From positions 1 to 64,000 of the forward strand of contig JAKSZP010002668.1 in NCBI GenBank assembly GCA_022478985.1: DNA of 64,000 bases. The letters are read 5' to 3'. The stretch comes from Massospora cicadina (taxonomy: Eukaryota > Entomophthoromycota > Entomophthoromycetes > Entomophthorales > Entomophthoraceae). The translations under genes and the position numbers were made by a program. The notes under the pieces were generated by a model. The model was given only the letters and a program-made list of their open reading frames with translations, had not been told where the DNA came from and searched no databases. Positions within the stretch are counted from its first letter, which is position 1; every line of letters starts with the position of its first letter. Shown here piece after piece: positions 1 to 11,726 of the stretch.

Positions 1-537
1 GAAAATGGTGCAGATATGAGCTCGGTCAAGAAATTCTGCCATTTCAGCCGGCTGAATTGGTTTGGCTCAGTATAACTCAGAGTAATATCTTTGCGTTTTG
101 ATTGCCACTTCGGCCAGTGTGTCCACAATGGAATTATCCGATCTTCACACCTGTGTGCAGGCCACACTCTGGCGTGGTGCGAAAATCTTTTTGAAGAAGT
201 ATGTGGTGCACTTGTCGCCTTTAGTGATGCATGTGGCCCTGTATTGGACACAAACCCAATGTTTGTGTTGTCTTTCGAGTGCGTTGAGGTGGGTGGCTGC
301 CTCCACCCACTTCCGGCCCCATGCAGGGCTATATCCTGTGGCTGGAATGTTGGACTCCAAGTGGGCCAATTCTGCCAGCATGCGCGATATAACTGCCAAT
401 GTGGCTCGTGAGCATCTGGAGGAGAGATGGCAATAGTGGCGGATGGTGTCTTCTTTGTAAGTTGCCCATGTGGAAATGGGGTCCACACAAAACGGTGCAA
501 CAAACGATTTTGCCAAAGTTGCCTCTTCCACCCACAT
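1..537 (-). pseudogene. LINE copy 1 ORF2: linker towards reverse transcriptase
   Basis: This continues ORF2 beyond the endonuclease. The 537-145 segment is open, rich in Trp, His, Cys and Arg, and lines up with the linker of LINE copy 2 (12100-11727). At positions 1-144 the sequence reaches the stretch that directly precedes the reverse-transcriptase fingers in copy 2. The catalytic part lies to the left of the window. No independent function is suggested. Confidence 0.6.
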
Positions 538-1317
538 GGAAAATCCTGGTGACGTGAGCTCGGGGGGGGCAGATTTTGCACCAATGTGGGGCCTTTACAA
601 CTGTGACGGGTAAGTGGTATGTTATCAAGACCAGTTGGTGGTCGGAGAATTCCATTTTTGTTGTTTTGAAGTGGGAGATGTGGGGTTGGAATTTCGCCGG
701 CGCTAGAATAAGGTCAATGCGGGTCATGGACCTTAATTGGCATTATGGACGTGTGGATGTGTCATGTTTTTGAGCAGTGGGGCATGTCACGGCAGCGCAT
801 CCCTTAGCCCAAGGGTGGCTTTTAGAATGCATAGTTCTATGTGACCCTGTGGGGCGTGGGTTGAGGGCGGCCACTGGTCCATTGGTGAGGTTAGCCAACA
901 GTTCATGTCGCCAACTAGGAAAGAATTGGGGGGTAGCAGGAGGGATTTGACCGACGAGAAAAATTCCTGATGCTCATGTGCACCGTTTGGGGCGTAAATA
1001 TTGACAATTGTGTGTGCAACATTGGCCCATGAGAAGGTGACAATGAGCACTCGGCCATTTAGGAATGTTTCTGAAGATATAAATTTGAAAAAATTGTTTT
1101 TCCGAATTAGCACCCCACAGTGCTTCATCCAAAAGGATAGGGATGGTAGGAGCATTGTTTTCCAAGCTTCCTCGGAACCTCGTGGACAGTGGGACTCCTG
1201 GATGGCCAGGATATCCATGGGTAAATTGTTTTGTAAAAAACTCATTTTCCTAGCCTGGGATGGGGAGGCCTTGAGTCCGGCAATATTCAGCATCCCTAGG
1301 GTGAAGGTTTCCCCCAT
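329..1317 (-). pseudogene. LINE copy 1 ORF2 N-terminus: endonuclease domain
   Basis: ORF2 begins at 1317 and encodes an endonuclease/exonuclease/phosphatase domain, which nicks target DNA for target-primed reverse transcription. Readable motifs in order: LNIAGL, LAIQESH (catalytic Glu), NIYAPNG, VGDMNCW (Asp and Asn of the active site), then RIDLILAP and SDHQLVL (terminal Ser-Asp-His). All key residues are present, but the domain is split. A TGA at 787-789 ends the first part where copy 2 has a Cys codon, and a frameshift follows, so the second part (727-329) lies in another frame. The gene is therefore dead despite an intact active-site set. Confidence 0.88.
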
Positions 1318-2534
1318 TGCACCTTAGGTGTGAGGGGGTGGGCCCCTGGCCCACCAGCCTCTTCCAGGTCCCCACGGGCTTTCACAGCAGTGCGGGTATT
1401 AGCAGCAACGCTATTGGGGTTTTTGTTAATTTTTGCAGAAAGAGTCACATTGGCTTTGGCCTTCGCTTTTTGTTTTCCCAATGTCAGACAAATTTTTTGC
1501 GGTGCGGATAAGTTTGGTGCACTGTCAAGTGGGGCAAAAAAATTTTCTTTAATTGGGATAGGTCCCAAGTCAGTTTTGACTGGGGTTTGGGTGCAGCAAT
1601 TGGGTGAGATTGTATCTCCCTTCAGATCCTCGGATTGAGTGGCCCATTCAGCATGGGCCTCCCAATCTGATTGGGTGATGGATTCCCGAGTTGCTTCTGC
1701 CGCGAAGGTCTCCATGTCCTCCTGGCGTTGTGAGTGTGGGATGGTGGTGTTGGCCTTGGCCGTTTCCTTGGCCGCGGCCCTATGGGCCTGCTTAGCCTTC
1801 TTCCGCTCCTGCGGGGAGATGGGCTTTACCAATAAGTAGCAGCCTTGTGCTCCCCACGGGAAAGCCTCCTTGGTGCTTGCATTTGGTTTGTAGTGCACCT
1901 CTCCGCTGGTCATGGCCGCCAAGGGGTGCTCTTGGAATGTTACGCCCTCTTTGATGGGGCACGCGTGCGCCTTATGGCTGAACGCGTCACAGTGGGTGCA
2001 AATGGGGGGCGCGCTGTCCACGGTTACCCAGAATGGGTGGGTGGTATGTCCTGCGATGTCAATAAAGGTGGAGTGCGGGATCTGGGTTAGGTCCTTCACA
2101 ATCTCCTCAGTTGGGGTCAGAACTGCGATGGCTTTGCTGGTGCACAGGTGTGGCATCAGCGTGAAACGTTGCATTTCGAAAGATTATATTTTGCCATATA
2201 TGGTGAGACCATCTTTCAGGTGTTGCTCCAAAATGTCACATTTTACCGTAGTAGGCAAAAAGTCAAACGTGAGGAAAATTTGGTTTGATTTTGTCCATCT
2301 GGTGCATTTAGTTTCAACAACCCATTGCCCTTTGGGGATTTCAACCACTATGCGCACCGCTGTAGCCTCGTCTGCTGCTATTTTGCTTTTGAAACCTAGG
2401 TCCAGCCAACCGCGTGACATGGAGTGAGTCGCAACGTACACTGCGGTCAGGAAAATTTTGTGTACATCTTCACAAAATTTTTCCCATAGGGCCATTTTTT
2501 GGATGTCCAGATACACACAGACTCTGAATTCCAC
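1296..2534 (-). pseudogene. LINE copy 1 ORF1: RNA-binding protein with CCHC knuckle
   Basis: ORF1 of LINE copy 1, the nucleic-acid-binding chaperone that coats LINE RNA. An N-terminal block (2534-2184) is followed in the same frame by 2174-1296. They are separated by one in-frame TAA at 2184-2186; copy 2 has a sense codon there, so this is a nonsense mutation. The C-terminal half carries an intact zinc knuckle CTHCDAFSHKAHAC (C-x2-C-x4-H-x4-C) near 2060-2010, then a long basic, Ala/Lys-rich tail. The reading frame ends at 1296, overlapping the ORF2 start codon at 1317 by about 22 bases, an arrangement seen in many LINEs. The N-terminal block resembles the corresponding block of elements A, B and C. 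Confidence 0.85.
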
Positions 2535-2838
2535 CGACGAAAGTGGCTGGGAATGTGGCGTGTTGATGTACTGGTTGCATCATGCTTGCCATGCGTTTAT
2601 CTCTTGGGAAATTGTGACTGCCAATTTTTTTTAATTTTTTTATTCTGCCAGATTCTCTGGGGCGTTTTCGAATGTTAGAGGCCGCGGGCCTTCCGCCTGC
2701 TCCTCTTGCCTTGCTTGCCTAACTGCTCCCAGACATGGGCGCAGACTAATCCCCTCTATGAGATTATCAAACTAGATTTAGTCTTGAATTGAATAGGTTG
2801 CAAAAGTGTTTGCAACGAGAAATAAAAGTCCTGTCCCT

Positions 2839-3409
2839 TTAATTTAAAGCCTGGAAACCTGAAGTTTCAGGGTGCTGGATTATAAGTAGTTTGCTTTCAT
2901 TAACTGGAAAGCCTTTCCTCAGGTTAACTTCCCTGGAATTATAAATCCTAACTATTAATACTTCCTAAATAAAATAGAGGAAGGCCAATTTAACTTAAAA
3001 GTGGTAAAAGAGAGTTAAATTTGCTTAAAATCGAAATTATAAATGAAGTCTGGGATGTTACCTGGTCCATTTCCAAGTATTCCAAGGTCAGATCTATAAT
3101 TGTAAAAATTGGGTATTATGCATTGCTTAGTCTTCTTGGTCAAATATAATTCACTTGTCACATCAATCTGGTTTGAACCCCCAGCATCAGGGGTTTTGGG
3201 CGAGTATATGTGACCACATTGGTAGGGGATTGTCCCCAATGTCAAAATTGCTGGAAATTCGTTGAGGATTATCCCTGTTATGATTTCAGCTATTTTGATG
3301 GTTCAGGTTCAATTCCCATAATCTACTCATCCGAATCTCCAATTTGGGTAGGAATCCTGACACAGTTCATAAATGGCAATGGACTGTTGGTTTAAAAAAG
3401 TGTTGAGCA
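2839..3409. other. Unassigned AT-rich interval
   Basis: About 570 bases between the 5' end of LINE copy 1 and the first recognisable endonuclease motif of the old plus-strand LINE relic. A short plus-strand frame (3210-3395) has one Cys-x2-Cys pair but no recognisable family. It could be the decayed 5' part of the relic, since it lies directly upstream on the same strand. I see no gene here that I can support. Confidence 0.4.
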
Positions 3410-4024
3410 TGCCTACTACACCCTCAGGTCAACTTATCTGGATATTGCAGCCATCCATGAGCCCCACATCTCCCCTCAGAAATAGAGGCATGGATCAAAC
3501 AATCTGGATGTAACTCTTCTTGGATGAACTATGCAGCCCACAATCTTCTTAATCCCCAGTTGAAGCTAATCATTTTTCGAAACACCTAAACTACTTCCCA
3601 ATTTTGCCAAGTTGTCAACACTCCAATTTCTCCTTCTTAGCCACAGGAATTTACTTGCAAAATTCAGGAAAGTAGCAGGACTGGATACTGGAAGAACTTG
3701 TATGCCTGCAGCTACCCCACAACCTGGTGCTGATGGGTTATTTCAATACCACTCTGAGTCGCATCTGGGACACCATCCCCCTGCTTAACAAGATCAGTGG
3801 GGCACACCACAGCTCCAAGACTTCATTCAGACCAGCAAATTTAATGATGCCCTACCCTCTCCATATTAGGCCTTAGCTGCTTGACTTGGATCTGGTACAA
3901 AGACAGAATTTCGGGTTTGCTTCCTAATTTTCATGAATTAAATTGTCACCAGGTTGATTGGTTGAGTCTCCACTCCCATGATGGATGATAACACCATCAG
4001 TGACCATAGATCACTCATATTGGT
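3410..4024 (+). pseudogene. Old LINE relic R, endonuclease part
   Basis: Heavily decayed plus-strand LINE endonuclease. Fragments in order, in shifting frames: LDIAAIHEPHIS near 3430 (the Gln/His-Glu catalytic block), LMGYFNTTLS near 3730 (the Gly-Asp-x-Asn block, with Asp changed to Tyr), QVDWLSLHSHD near 3950, and SDHRSLIL at about 3998-4022 (terminal Ser-Asp-His). Several stops and frameshifts interrupt it. The sequence stops being LINE-like at about 4024, where the left LTR of element D starts. The matching reverse-transcriptase part resumes at 16172. This is a different and older LINE lineage from copies 1-4. Confidence 0.75.
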
Positions 4025-4762
4025 TGTCGCGCTTCCACCTGATGCACTTTCAGGTGCTATCACCAAGGATCCAGACATAGTGGCTGATTGCAGGAGGCTT
4101 CCTCAATCACAGTCAGTCGAGAGTACAGGGACTCATAAGACGCAGCTATGGATGAGACTTTGTTCATTAGATTAAATTTAAGAACTTAGATGGATAAGAT
4201 GACTTTATGATCTTCTGAAAAAGTACTATATTAAAGTAAAGGCAGTACTATTTATAGTATTGTTGAAAGGGAAGGGGAAATCATGTTTCATTAGGGCTGG
4301 CAAATAGTGATTCATTGATCATTCATGATTTCCAAGTGTTTTGTCCACCATTGCATCCCACTTAGAAGGCCAGCTGAGCTTCTAATCTCCTGGTATTATT
4401 TTCATAGCATAAGTTAAAAGGTAACAACCTCAAGTAGGACCCCTTTTAATAGTCCAGATCTAGAGGTCCAACTTGCTAGCTTCCAGAATGAACAGCCGAT
4501 GAAGATATTGAGGCTTTTGGGCCACTGGTGTTAAGTCATGTTAATGTTGTCTTAGAATTAGGTAAAATATATACAAATTTAATTAAAAGGCGTATTATCC
4601 AAATTTGGAGAAATTCAAGTAATTCCCCAAATTTAAAGCCTAAATTGAAGACATAGAGTCAATCGTTAATTCAAAAATTATAGGACAAATTGAGCTTCTC
4701 AGAAATCAAGTCTCATATTTTGGTATCTGTTGATCTCTCTGGGACAAGGCAATCACCTTGCA
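4025..4762 (-). repeat. Element D, left LTR (3' LTR)
   Basis: A repeat of about 738 bp that starts TGTCGCGC and ends CCTTGCA on the plus strand. It aligns along its length with the broken right copy; shared landmarks include 'gtggctgattgcaggaggcttcctc', 'agcttctaatctcctggta', 'cataagttaaaa', 'cctcaagtaggacccctttt' and 'gatgaagatattgag'. A third family member lies in opposite orientation at 29797-30531. The left edge could also be placed at 4021. Confidence 0.8.
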
Positions 4763-7064
4763 TAGGGAGAATAACAAGAGCCCCTCTCAAGCCTAGTTCA
4801 ATGGGAGTAAGTCTTAATCCCTTAAAAAATTAATTTACTAAATTGTTGAGGTATTGATAAAGTACTTTCGTTGTAAATTGGATTGTTGATCTTATCAAGT
4901 TCTTTTGACTGATGTGTTTTTACTCTGGCCTCAAAAAGTTCATCTGATGGTCAGTTGGGGTTTGATCAAGTTCAATTTATGTTAAGAGGCCACGCTGGGT
5001 ACTCATATTGAGGAGAGCCAAGGCCATGTAATTGCTACCAGCAGAGTCCAACAGCAGCGGGTTTAACAAACGTAATTTGGCAGCCTCTGTGCTTTTGGAC
5101 TCCATAGTGCTCTTGCCTCCATCAGGGAAGGATGCAGGGGCTTCAGCAGGAGGTTTTATATTGACAGCAGGGCTAAGCAGGTGCTGAGCAGAAGATCTAC
5201 TAATTTAATGCATTTGTCAAACCTTGGGGTTAAACGGTTAAGGTATGGTGGAGTTGCAAAAGTTGGCTGCCAATGTAGAGCTGATGAGACGATTCTGACA
5301 CCAGGCATAGTATGGTCTTAATTTGCGCCCAAGGACAAATAAATTATACAACGTCAAGTGCTCATTAGTTTAACTGAAAAAGAGGCACAAAAAAATGGTA
5401 CAGTGACATGGCGCTTGGTCTAGAAAGCCAAAACCCATTATCTTGTGGAGGTTGATCATCACCAGCAGGCCTCACTTAATCTCAAACCTTAAACTGATGC
5501 ATGGCGCAGAAGAACTTGTTGATGGCATCATAGTCGACCTTGGAATGATTTGCAGGACATTTGAAGTCTGGCTTCACAATGCAATGAACTCACAGAAAAT
5601 TTCTCTCCAATTCTGACGGTGGGAACTAACTCAGAAGCCTCAAAACTGAAGGCGGCTGTGGTAGCATCATAAGAGGTGCAAGATTAATAGTGAAGGTAGA
5701 CGGAGCACTTAAATTTGGTGGCACTGAAAACCTTAAGTTTGGTGCAATCCAAGCCAGTGAGTTGATGTTGTTGCCATTTTGGTTGCCAGGGCCATGCCAA
5801 ACTGATGTTTTATGCATACTGGTAAATATTTAGGTGATGACAGTATTTTTTGAATAGATGCTTAGGCACAAGATAAGCATATTTTTATAAGTTTTAGGTA
5901 ACTTAAATGGTTTTTTGATCAAAATCAACCCAGTACATTGGCGGGTTGGGTAGAACGCCTGTCCATTCATGGTAAGTTCTTGATTCTCAATACCAGCATT
6001 AATTCTTTAGTATTAAGTTTCAGGCCGATCAAATTAATCATGGGCTATGGTTTTTCAAGCCTGGCACTAGCTAAAGCCAAGAGCGAAACCAGGTAACCTT
6101 GTACTTCATTTTGCCAATATCTGGCTACTCTTTGGGGGAGAGCTATCTGAATCAATGGGTGACAGTCTTGTCAGTGAGGAATTGTTGGGCTTATTATCAC
6201 TTGCAAGAAGGTAAGTCCCAAGTGTTTTGTCCAGCACTTTTGAAATTTTGATAAGCTTGTAGTATTTGGGGCTTCCATAGAGTTCTCATAGTTTAATCCC
6301 ATTGTTGATTTTGGTAACTAGATATTGACTTGTTCCAAAGTAATATGTCCCAATAGTGTTCTCATTGCTTGTTGGTCAAGCTAAATTGTCATTTGGCACT
6401 TTTGTGTTCAAACAGTCATTGAGCTTCGTTTTCATTTTTTCTGAGACAGCATATTGGGAAATGACATCAAAAACTTTAAATTGTTGTCAGTTTCTAATAA
6501 ATATTTTTGTTAGTACAAGAATCATTTGTTATTATTAAAATTCGAGCATTCAAATTGTTTTGATTTTTTTCTTTTATTGGATGATGAGTTTTAACTTGGA
6601 TAATATCTTTTTGGTTTTGTACAAAGCCAAAAGATGTTATAACATACCCATTTCATCTCAGTATGCAGGTCTTAGTGCTAATAGTCTTTCCTTTGAGTGA
6701 TATTTTCAAAGGCTTTCTTTCTCCTTGTATCACAAACCTTCTTAAAAAGTAATGCTAAGACATTTAAATAAAATGTCGTCTTCTTGATATTTTTCTTTGT
6801 GATTCTGAATTTGCTCAATAACAACTAATTTAAGTTCCTCAGATTTCTTAACAGGTCAAGCAAAAGTTTTAGCTGACCGGGAGTCTGGAAGTATATGAAG
6901 TCTTCTGGTACACTCTCAATTTTTCTAGAAAGTTGGTCCCCACAATACTGTGTCTTGGCCATTCCAAAGGAGGTAGTTCAGAAGATCAAGATCAGGAGTG
7001 CTGATGGTAGTCGATTCTTTTTATTAAGGTTGAGAAAAACTCCTCAAGGTGTATCTTGTAAGCG
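4763..7064 (-). other. Element D internal region, gag-like remnants only
   Basis: This is 2.3 kb between the LTRs of D. On the minus strand there is a short open stretch at 5817-5626 (63 aa, Pro/Ser/Asn-rich, containing SLAWIAPNL), and further on a stretch reading YDAINKFFCAMHQFK near 5550-5500. Both look like gag remnants. No protease, reverse transcriptase or integrase motif is readable. The 17 bases at 5736-5752 recur as their exact complement at 28193-28209. Nothing else is supported between 5860 and 7060. Confidence 0.45.
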
Positions 7065-7082
7065 CCCCTGAAGTAAGCACCA
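7065..7082 (-). promoter_or_regulatory. Element D primer-binding site
   Basis: On the minus strand this reads TGGTGCTTACTTCAGGGG, two bases beyond the LTR end. It begins with TGG, as expected for pairing with the CCA end of a tRNA primer. It is nearly the same as the primer-binding sites of elements E and F, which supports both the element's orientation and its family membership. I cannot name the tRNA. Confidence 0.7.
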
Positions 7083-7084
7083 GA

Positions 7085-7278
7085 TGTTGCTTCCGCATGT
7101 GCACCCACAGGTGCTTTTACTGTGGAGATAATATAGTGACTGATTGCAAGAGGCTTCCTCTCTACCACAGTCAGCTTTGATGACAGAGGCTTCATAAGAT
7201 GCAAGAATGGAAGAGACTTTTTCATTAGAATAAAATAAGAGCTTAGATTAAAATAAAATAACTAATATTCTGATGAAA
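7085..7278 (-). repeat. Element D, right LTR, segment 1
   Basis: Outer part of the right (5') LTR of D, matching 4025-4215 of the left LTR; landmarks are 'tgactgattgcaagaggcttcctc' and 'gagactttttcattagaataaaat'. It stops at the insertion point of element A, whose left target duplication occupies 7264-7278. The LTR resumes at 14492. Confidence 0.8.
7264..7278 (+). repeat. Left target-site duplication of element A
   Basis: AATATTCTGATGAAA, matched at 14492-14506 by AATATTCTTATAAAA (13 of 15 identical). The repeats directly bound the 5' start of A and its AT-rich 3' end, as expected for LINE-type integration. Confidence 0.75.
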
Positions 7279-7359
7279 CTCTTTCCTCTTGGCATAACTT
7301 TCTGAGCAAAAAAACACGATTAATAAAAGCAAATCCCAATCGCCCAATGTAGTTTTGCT

Positions 7360-9055
7360 CTGTCTTGGAATCTCCGCTGGCTGCTCCAGTGTGGGGCAGC
7401 GGTGAAACTCCCCCACCATTTTCCGTCCGGCAGGAAAACGCGCTCAGACTGGTTCCCAGTCATTCCAAACCCATGGGATGATTTGTTCATCCCAAGGATC
7501 TTGACGCCCACCTTTCTCATACCCAAGCAGTACCTCAATGCGCCCTGGTTCTCCCGCAGAGCTACATGCGCTATGGCCTAAGGGTTGAATATGGGAAACT
7601 ATTCCCATACCACGACCAAGCCACTATCAAAATGGCACAGGTGGTGATGACACCCACTGGATTTTAGATTTCCACCCCTACGAGGGGTATTTTGACCTCA
7701 GCTTCACCTTTGAAGCTGACGCTGCCACTGCAGCAACTGTGCCCCTAGTATTCCAGGGCACCCCTCTCCCCACAACTCAGACCTGGCTCCTAGCGGACAC
7801 CACTTTGGTGGTCCAGTTTGCTGGCTTGACCACCCACCTCCCCCTGAAGTGCTCCATCAGGAGCTGAAGGATGGTTTAACTGCCTATGGCTCCAGCCCCA
7901 TCTTATTATATGCGGTCCCAAATGGGGCCACACGGCTTGCTGGGCCTCGGTATGTGCCACATTCAGCCCTCAATTTAGTAAAATCACTGTGGTGATTCAC
8001 CCTCACACCATTATTCCTTCAGCACCTGACCATCTGTTTTGGGCCCGCATTGAGGGCGGGCGGATAATCTGTTTATCATATTTTAAGTTGGACCACTTGA
8101 AACGCAAGTGCCCCTCCTTAGCCACTTCCAACGGATCAGACAACTTGTCCACTGACCTCCAATTCACCGCCCACCCCGTACAAGAGTCAGTATGGGGCGC
8201 AATCTTACCTCTCCCTCCCCCAAAACTGAAAGCTTCAGTTGCACCTGCAGCCACCAATCAACCTCCGCCTCGCCCCAATGCCACAAATGATTCCTTCAAT
8301 AAAGCATCAGATTGGATCCCAGTCTGATCCCATGCTTCCTTAAATGATTAATAAAACCTCAACCGTACGCCAATTCTTCAATTCAATTCAAACAAAAACC
8401 CATGAGAGTTATTGGCTGAAATTGACAAATCAAGTAAGCTCATTGGAGAACCATCTCTACAAGTTTAGTGGTTTGGTAATGCATAATGGGACGTCAAATA
8501 CCCCTTTCAACTATATACCCCACAGCCAAATGCTGAAGCACTTTGCAGTGATCACCAGCTTTCAGTTAAAGCAGCTGCAACACCAGATTGTCGCCCCCTT
8601 TGTAAAGCTGTCGCCAAACTAGTGGCGATGCTGACAGGAGGAATTCCACCTCCTGTTATCCCTGAAAGTCTTACTCAAAGAGTAAAATCACAGTAAAACA
8701 GCTATACAAAATGCTAACGATGCTATCCAGAATGTGGCAACTATAGCACGAAACCCAAAAGCTAAAATTACCCAAACCAACATAGCCACATTCTTAAAAA
8801 CTCTAAGATGCCCACATTAAAGCTGAAAAAGCTTTAACCAAAAATATCAGTGACATTTACCAAGCTGGCAATTTCCATGAAATACCAATTATTAGTTATA
8901 ATGAACCTCATGCCGCAGATGCCCCAACGCCCTTTCTATCTGCCTTGACACGCACTCTACTATGGGAGGAAGAAGCTGCTGCCAAAAATGAGCCCCCCAA
9001 TCTCCCTCCCCTTCCACCATGGAAGGATAAGCGGTTTACGCTGCAAACCTGTTTG
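7360..9055 (+). pseudogene. Element A ORF1-like protein
   Basis: Decayed reading frame of some 560 codons, readable with several frame changes and stops. In order: a Pro/Ser-rich start, then a block with EYGKLFPYHDQATIKMAQVV near 7590-7640 and a folded domain near 7690-7990 (VVQFAGL, ELKDGLTAYG, VPNGATRLAGP). A knuckle follows near 8073-8110, reading CLSYFKLDHLKRKC; the second Cys has become Tyr, where element B keeps CPSCFELDHLKCKC. Then come a Pro-rich linker (8220-8320), an acidic/aromatic block, and a C-terminal stretch ALTRTLLWEEEAAAKNEPP near 8945-9000. It is probably an RNA-binding ORF1 protein like that of the full LINE; the order of blocks is the same. Confidence 0.75.
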
Positions 9056-9099
9056 GTTGTTTTGTTCAAAGTGCTTCACTCTCTCCGCTCATTTGGGCA

Positions 9100-9116
9100 T
9101 TTTTTTGTACCAATTA
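9100..9116 (+). repeat. Left target-site duplication of LINE copy 2
   Basis: TTTTTTTGTACCAATTA, matched by TTTGTTTGTACTAATTA at 14387-14403 with two mismatches. Both flanks are element A sequence, so they place LINE copy 2 inside the 3' untranslated part of A. Confidence 0.72.
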
Positions 9117-9321
9117 AATTTTAAATTCTAAATTCATTGCGGGGAAGGTCAACCAGGGGATGAACACTTCGAATAAGACATAAAGAAAACGAAACGTAGT
9201 AACAGGGGGGCACCCCAAAGAGAATAATGCTGTCTCCTGTTGCCAGAGGGAACGCCACTACTGGGAGGAGGGGGCACGTGTAAAGGGGCCAAAACCACGA
9301 TTAAACATGTGGAGGAAGGGG

Positions 9322-11726
9322 TCAGAGTTGATGAACCAAACTAGGAACCAGGAGTAGACCAACTGACGGTGACACAGTGGGAGGTAGCCAAACATCTACG
9401 CTTGAAAGTGGTCCTCTAAGTGCGACCAGAACTGATGGACAGCTTCTGGGAGGGTGGGGGTAAAGCCTGCGATGGCATCCAAGACAATCGTGTGGATTTT
9501 CACATAGTGATTGCGACCACCAAAGCACGGCGGGAGGGTGAAAGAGGGGAGACCATAGATAAAGCAAACATATCCCTAGATAAGCTGAAGGGACATGCCT
9601 GATACTGGCAAAGCAGACGTTGCACCTCACGCCATATCGCTTTAGATGTAGGGCACTTTTCCAGGAGGTGAAACAGCGTTCCATACTGGCCACACACGAC
9701 ACAGGATGAGTGTAAAGTGTTAGTGCGCTCAGCAATATGATACACCCGCCTCAAGCAGCGCCACACATGGGAACGGATATGAGGCTGCAGAAGAGGGTGG
9801 TGGGCTTATTTCTAAATTGTTTTCTGAATCAAGGGAATAAGGGATGTCCATCATGTCCAGGTATTCTACCCTGAATAGATATGGGGCCTCACGAGTATCA
9901 AGCCATCCAGAATGGGTAGTCCCTGTACCTCCTGTGTGAACCAAGGAGAGGGGCGCCCCCTTTGGACAGTGTTCCCACAAATACAAATTCTCCACTCAGC
10001 GCTCCGCATGGAGAGGAGGATTCGTTTGAAGTTAGGTACAGTACCATGGGGGCCTGCGGCTGAAGGATGGAAAGCCAGATATTTCATCAAAGAGTGAGGG
10101 TGTGATGGATTGGTAAGGCCCAGGGAGCGGGAGAATTTAGAGTGGGCCGCGCGGGACCAGTGTTGAGCCGGAAGTATAGGGATGGTAACAGCAGCGATCC
10201 ATGTGCCCAGGATCTTTGCAGCATAGGCCTCAAAGTCGAGCAGGCCCATGCCTTCACTATGGCAAGGGCCAAACATGACCTCTAGTCGCACTGGCGGTGG
10301 GCGGCCAGACCAAAGCCACCCTTGCAGAAGGGCATACAATGACTCGAAGAAACCTGGGGATTAGGCGATGGCATGGGCCCCAAACCAAACTTTGGAGAGG
10401 AGCATATAGTTGGTTAGTACAATCCTGCCAGTAAGGGAAGTAGGGTGGGCTCTGAGGGAGGCGATGCGCTTCGTCACGTTGTCCAGAATATGGTTTTCCA
10501 TCACCGTTGAGGCATACCCGCCTGCCTCCAGCCACACCCCCAAATGGTGGACTGTCCCAACGGTAGGGCATGGCACAAAGGGGAGCACAAGTGGAGCGGA
10601 GTAGGTAGGGCAGGATAAGCAAGCGCGTGTGCCAGAAGATGGGGTGGGCTGGAAACAAGGCGCTGAGGCCCAGCGGGTTCGATATTGACTAAGGAGAATG
10701 ATTTCAGTTTTGGAGGCGTTGAGTGCAGCATTACTTACCCAGGAGTAAACCTGGATAAGAGCTTCAAGCGTGAGAGCATCATGATTGTTAGACACCCCAA
10801 CCACACAGTCATCAGCAAACTCCAACATTTCAAACTGGGGCTTGGCCTTGCACGTAGACCCCAGTAATTTAGGCATTCACGTTGCAAAGAAGTTACTTAA
10901 GGCTGAAGTTATATAAGAGTGGGCTAAGGGGGTCCCCTTGGCGTAGGCCCCTTTGAGGGCGGACTACATCCGTGAGAAAGCCAGGGCCACTCATAGCCAT
11001 TGTGGCGGATTCCGTCAGCAGCATCACCCAACTGATGAAGCAAGGGGGCAGGCGGAATTGATGAGGCAGGCCCTGAGGTAATCCCAGTTAACTCTATCAT
11101 AGGCATTCTGTTGGTTTAAAATACAAGTGCACCAGAGGCCGTGGACTGACTGGCGTTGGCCACAGTGTGCACGTTGTCCCAAATCAACATTCTGGGTATG
11201 AAACAGAATTGCTCTGGGGAGATGAGCAGAGGCAATAATCCCTAAATGGTTAGCCATGACTTTAGTAAAAATTTTAGTATCAGTGTTGGTTAGAGAAATG
11301 GGGCGCCAGTTGCCCAAGTCTAGCTTATCACCTTTTTTGAACATTGTAATGGTGTAGGCCTCATGCCCTCCTGGTAGGAGGCGCGTCTCCAGAAGGCTCT
11401 GGTTAAGAGAGGCAAGCAATAGTGGGGATAAATTATCTGAAGTACTTCTTATAAAACTCTTAAGAAATGCCATCAGGGCCAGGGCATTTCCTTTTTGGTG
11501 CACCACGGACGGCGGACCAGAGTTCATCTGGAGTAATCAAATTCATTAACTCCAGGAATCGGGAAATGGTGCGGATGTGTGCACTATTGAGAAAATTCGC
11601 CATTTTGGCTGGCAGAATTGGGTCAGATTGGTACAATTTGTAGTAATAGTTTTGTATCTTGATCACCACTTCGGCCAGTATATCCGCTACAGAATTGTCT
11701 GGCTGTCGCACCTGTGTGCAGGCCAT
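9322..11726 (-). pseudogene. LINE copy 2 ORF2: reverse transcriptase and C-terminal CCHC
   Basis: Reverse transcriptase in overlapping frames. Readable blocks on the minus strand: KCPGPDGIS near 11470, LPGGHEAYTITMFKKGD and LGNWRPISLTNTDTKIF near 11370-11270 (typical of L1/Tx1 reverse transcriptases), QNAYDRVNWDYL near 11110-11080, and EFADDCVVG near 10820 (catalytic Asp pair intact). Then come LTGRIVLTNYMLLSKVWFGA (about 10430-10370) and GMGLLDF. The end carries CVVCGQYGTLFHLLEKC (C-x2-C-x7-H-x4-C) near 9700-9650, the terminal zinc motif common in L1-like ORF2. Frames change near 10360, 10330 and 9735. Confidence 0.9.

Larger units (their letters stand above)
1..2838 (-). mobile_element. LINE copy 1, L1/Tx1-like, 5' half (cut by window edge)
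   Basis: Non-LTR retrotransposon on the minus strand, read from about 2838 down through position 1. In order it carries a 5' UTR (about 2838-2540), ORF1 with a CCHC knuckle, an overlapping ORF2 start with an apurinic-type endonuclease, and the linker towards reverse transcriptase; the rest lies outside the window. The 5' UTR aligns with LINE copy 2 (14090-14386): both contain a stretch around 'gagattatcaaacta' and end near 'gagaaa(t)aaaagt'. It is much GC-richer than the AT-rich DNA to its right. The 3' end and target duplication cannot be seen. Confidence 0.93.

Noticed and set aside
787..789. TGA inside the LINE copy 1 ORF2 as a possible recoded codon
   Set aside because: LINE copy 2 has a Cys codon at the equivalent place and a frameshift follows in copy 1, so simple nonsense mutation explains it.
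1912..2427. Open plus-strand stretch of 171 codons
   Set aside because: Lies antisense to LINE copy 1 ORF1, whose minus-strand reading has the CCHC knuckle and matches in copies 2 and 3. GC-rich coding DNA often leaves such shadows.
4016..4024. Perfect target duplication for element D
   Set aside because: The 5-mers next to its LTRs (ttggt or catat on the left, ttgag on the right) do not match exactly; only partial agreement can be claimed.
7065..7082. tRNA gene near the primer-binding sites
   Set aside because: Only an 18-base complement of a tRNA end is present; no cloverleaf or internal promoter boxes around it.
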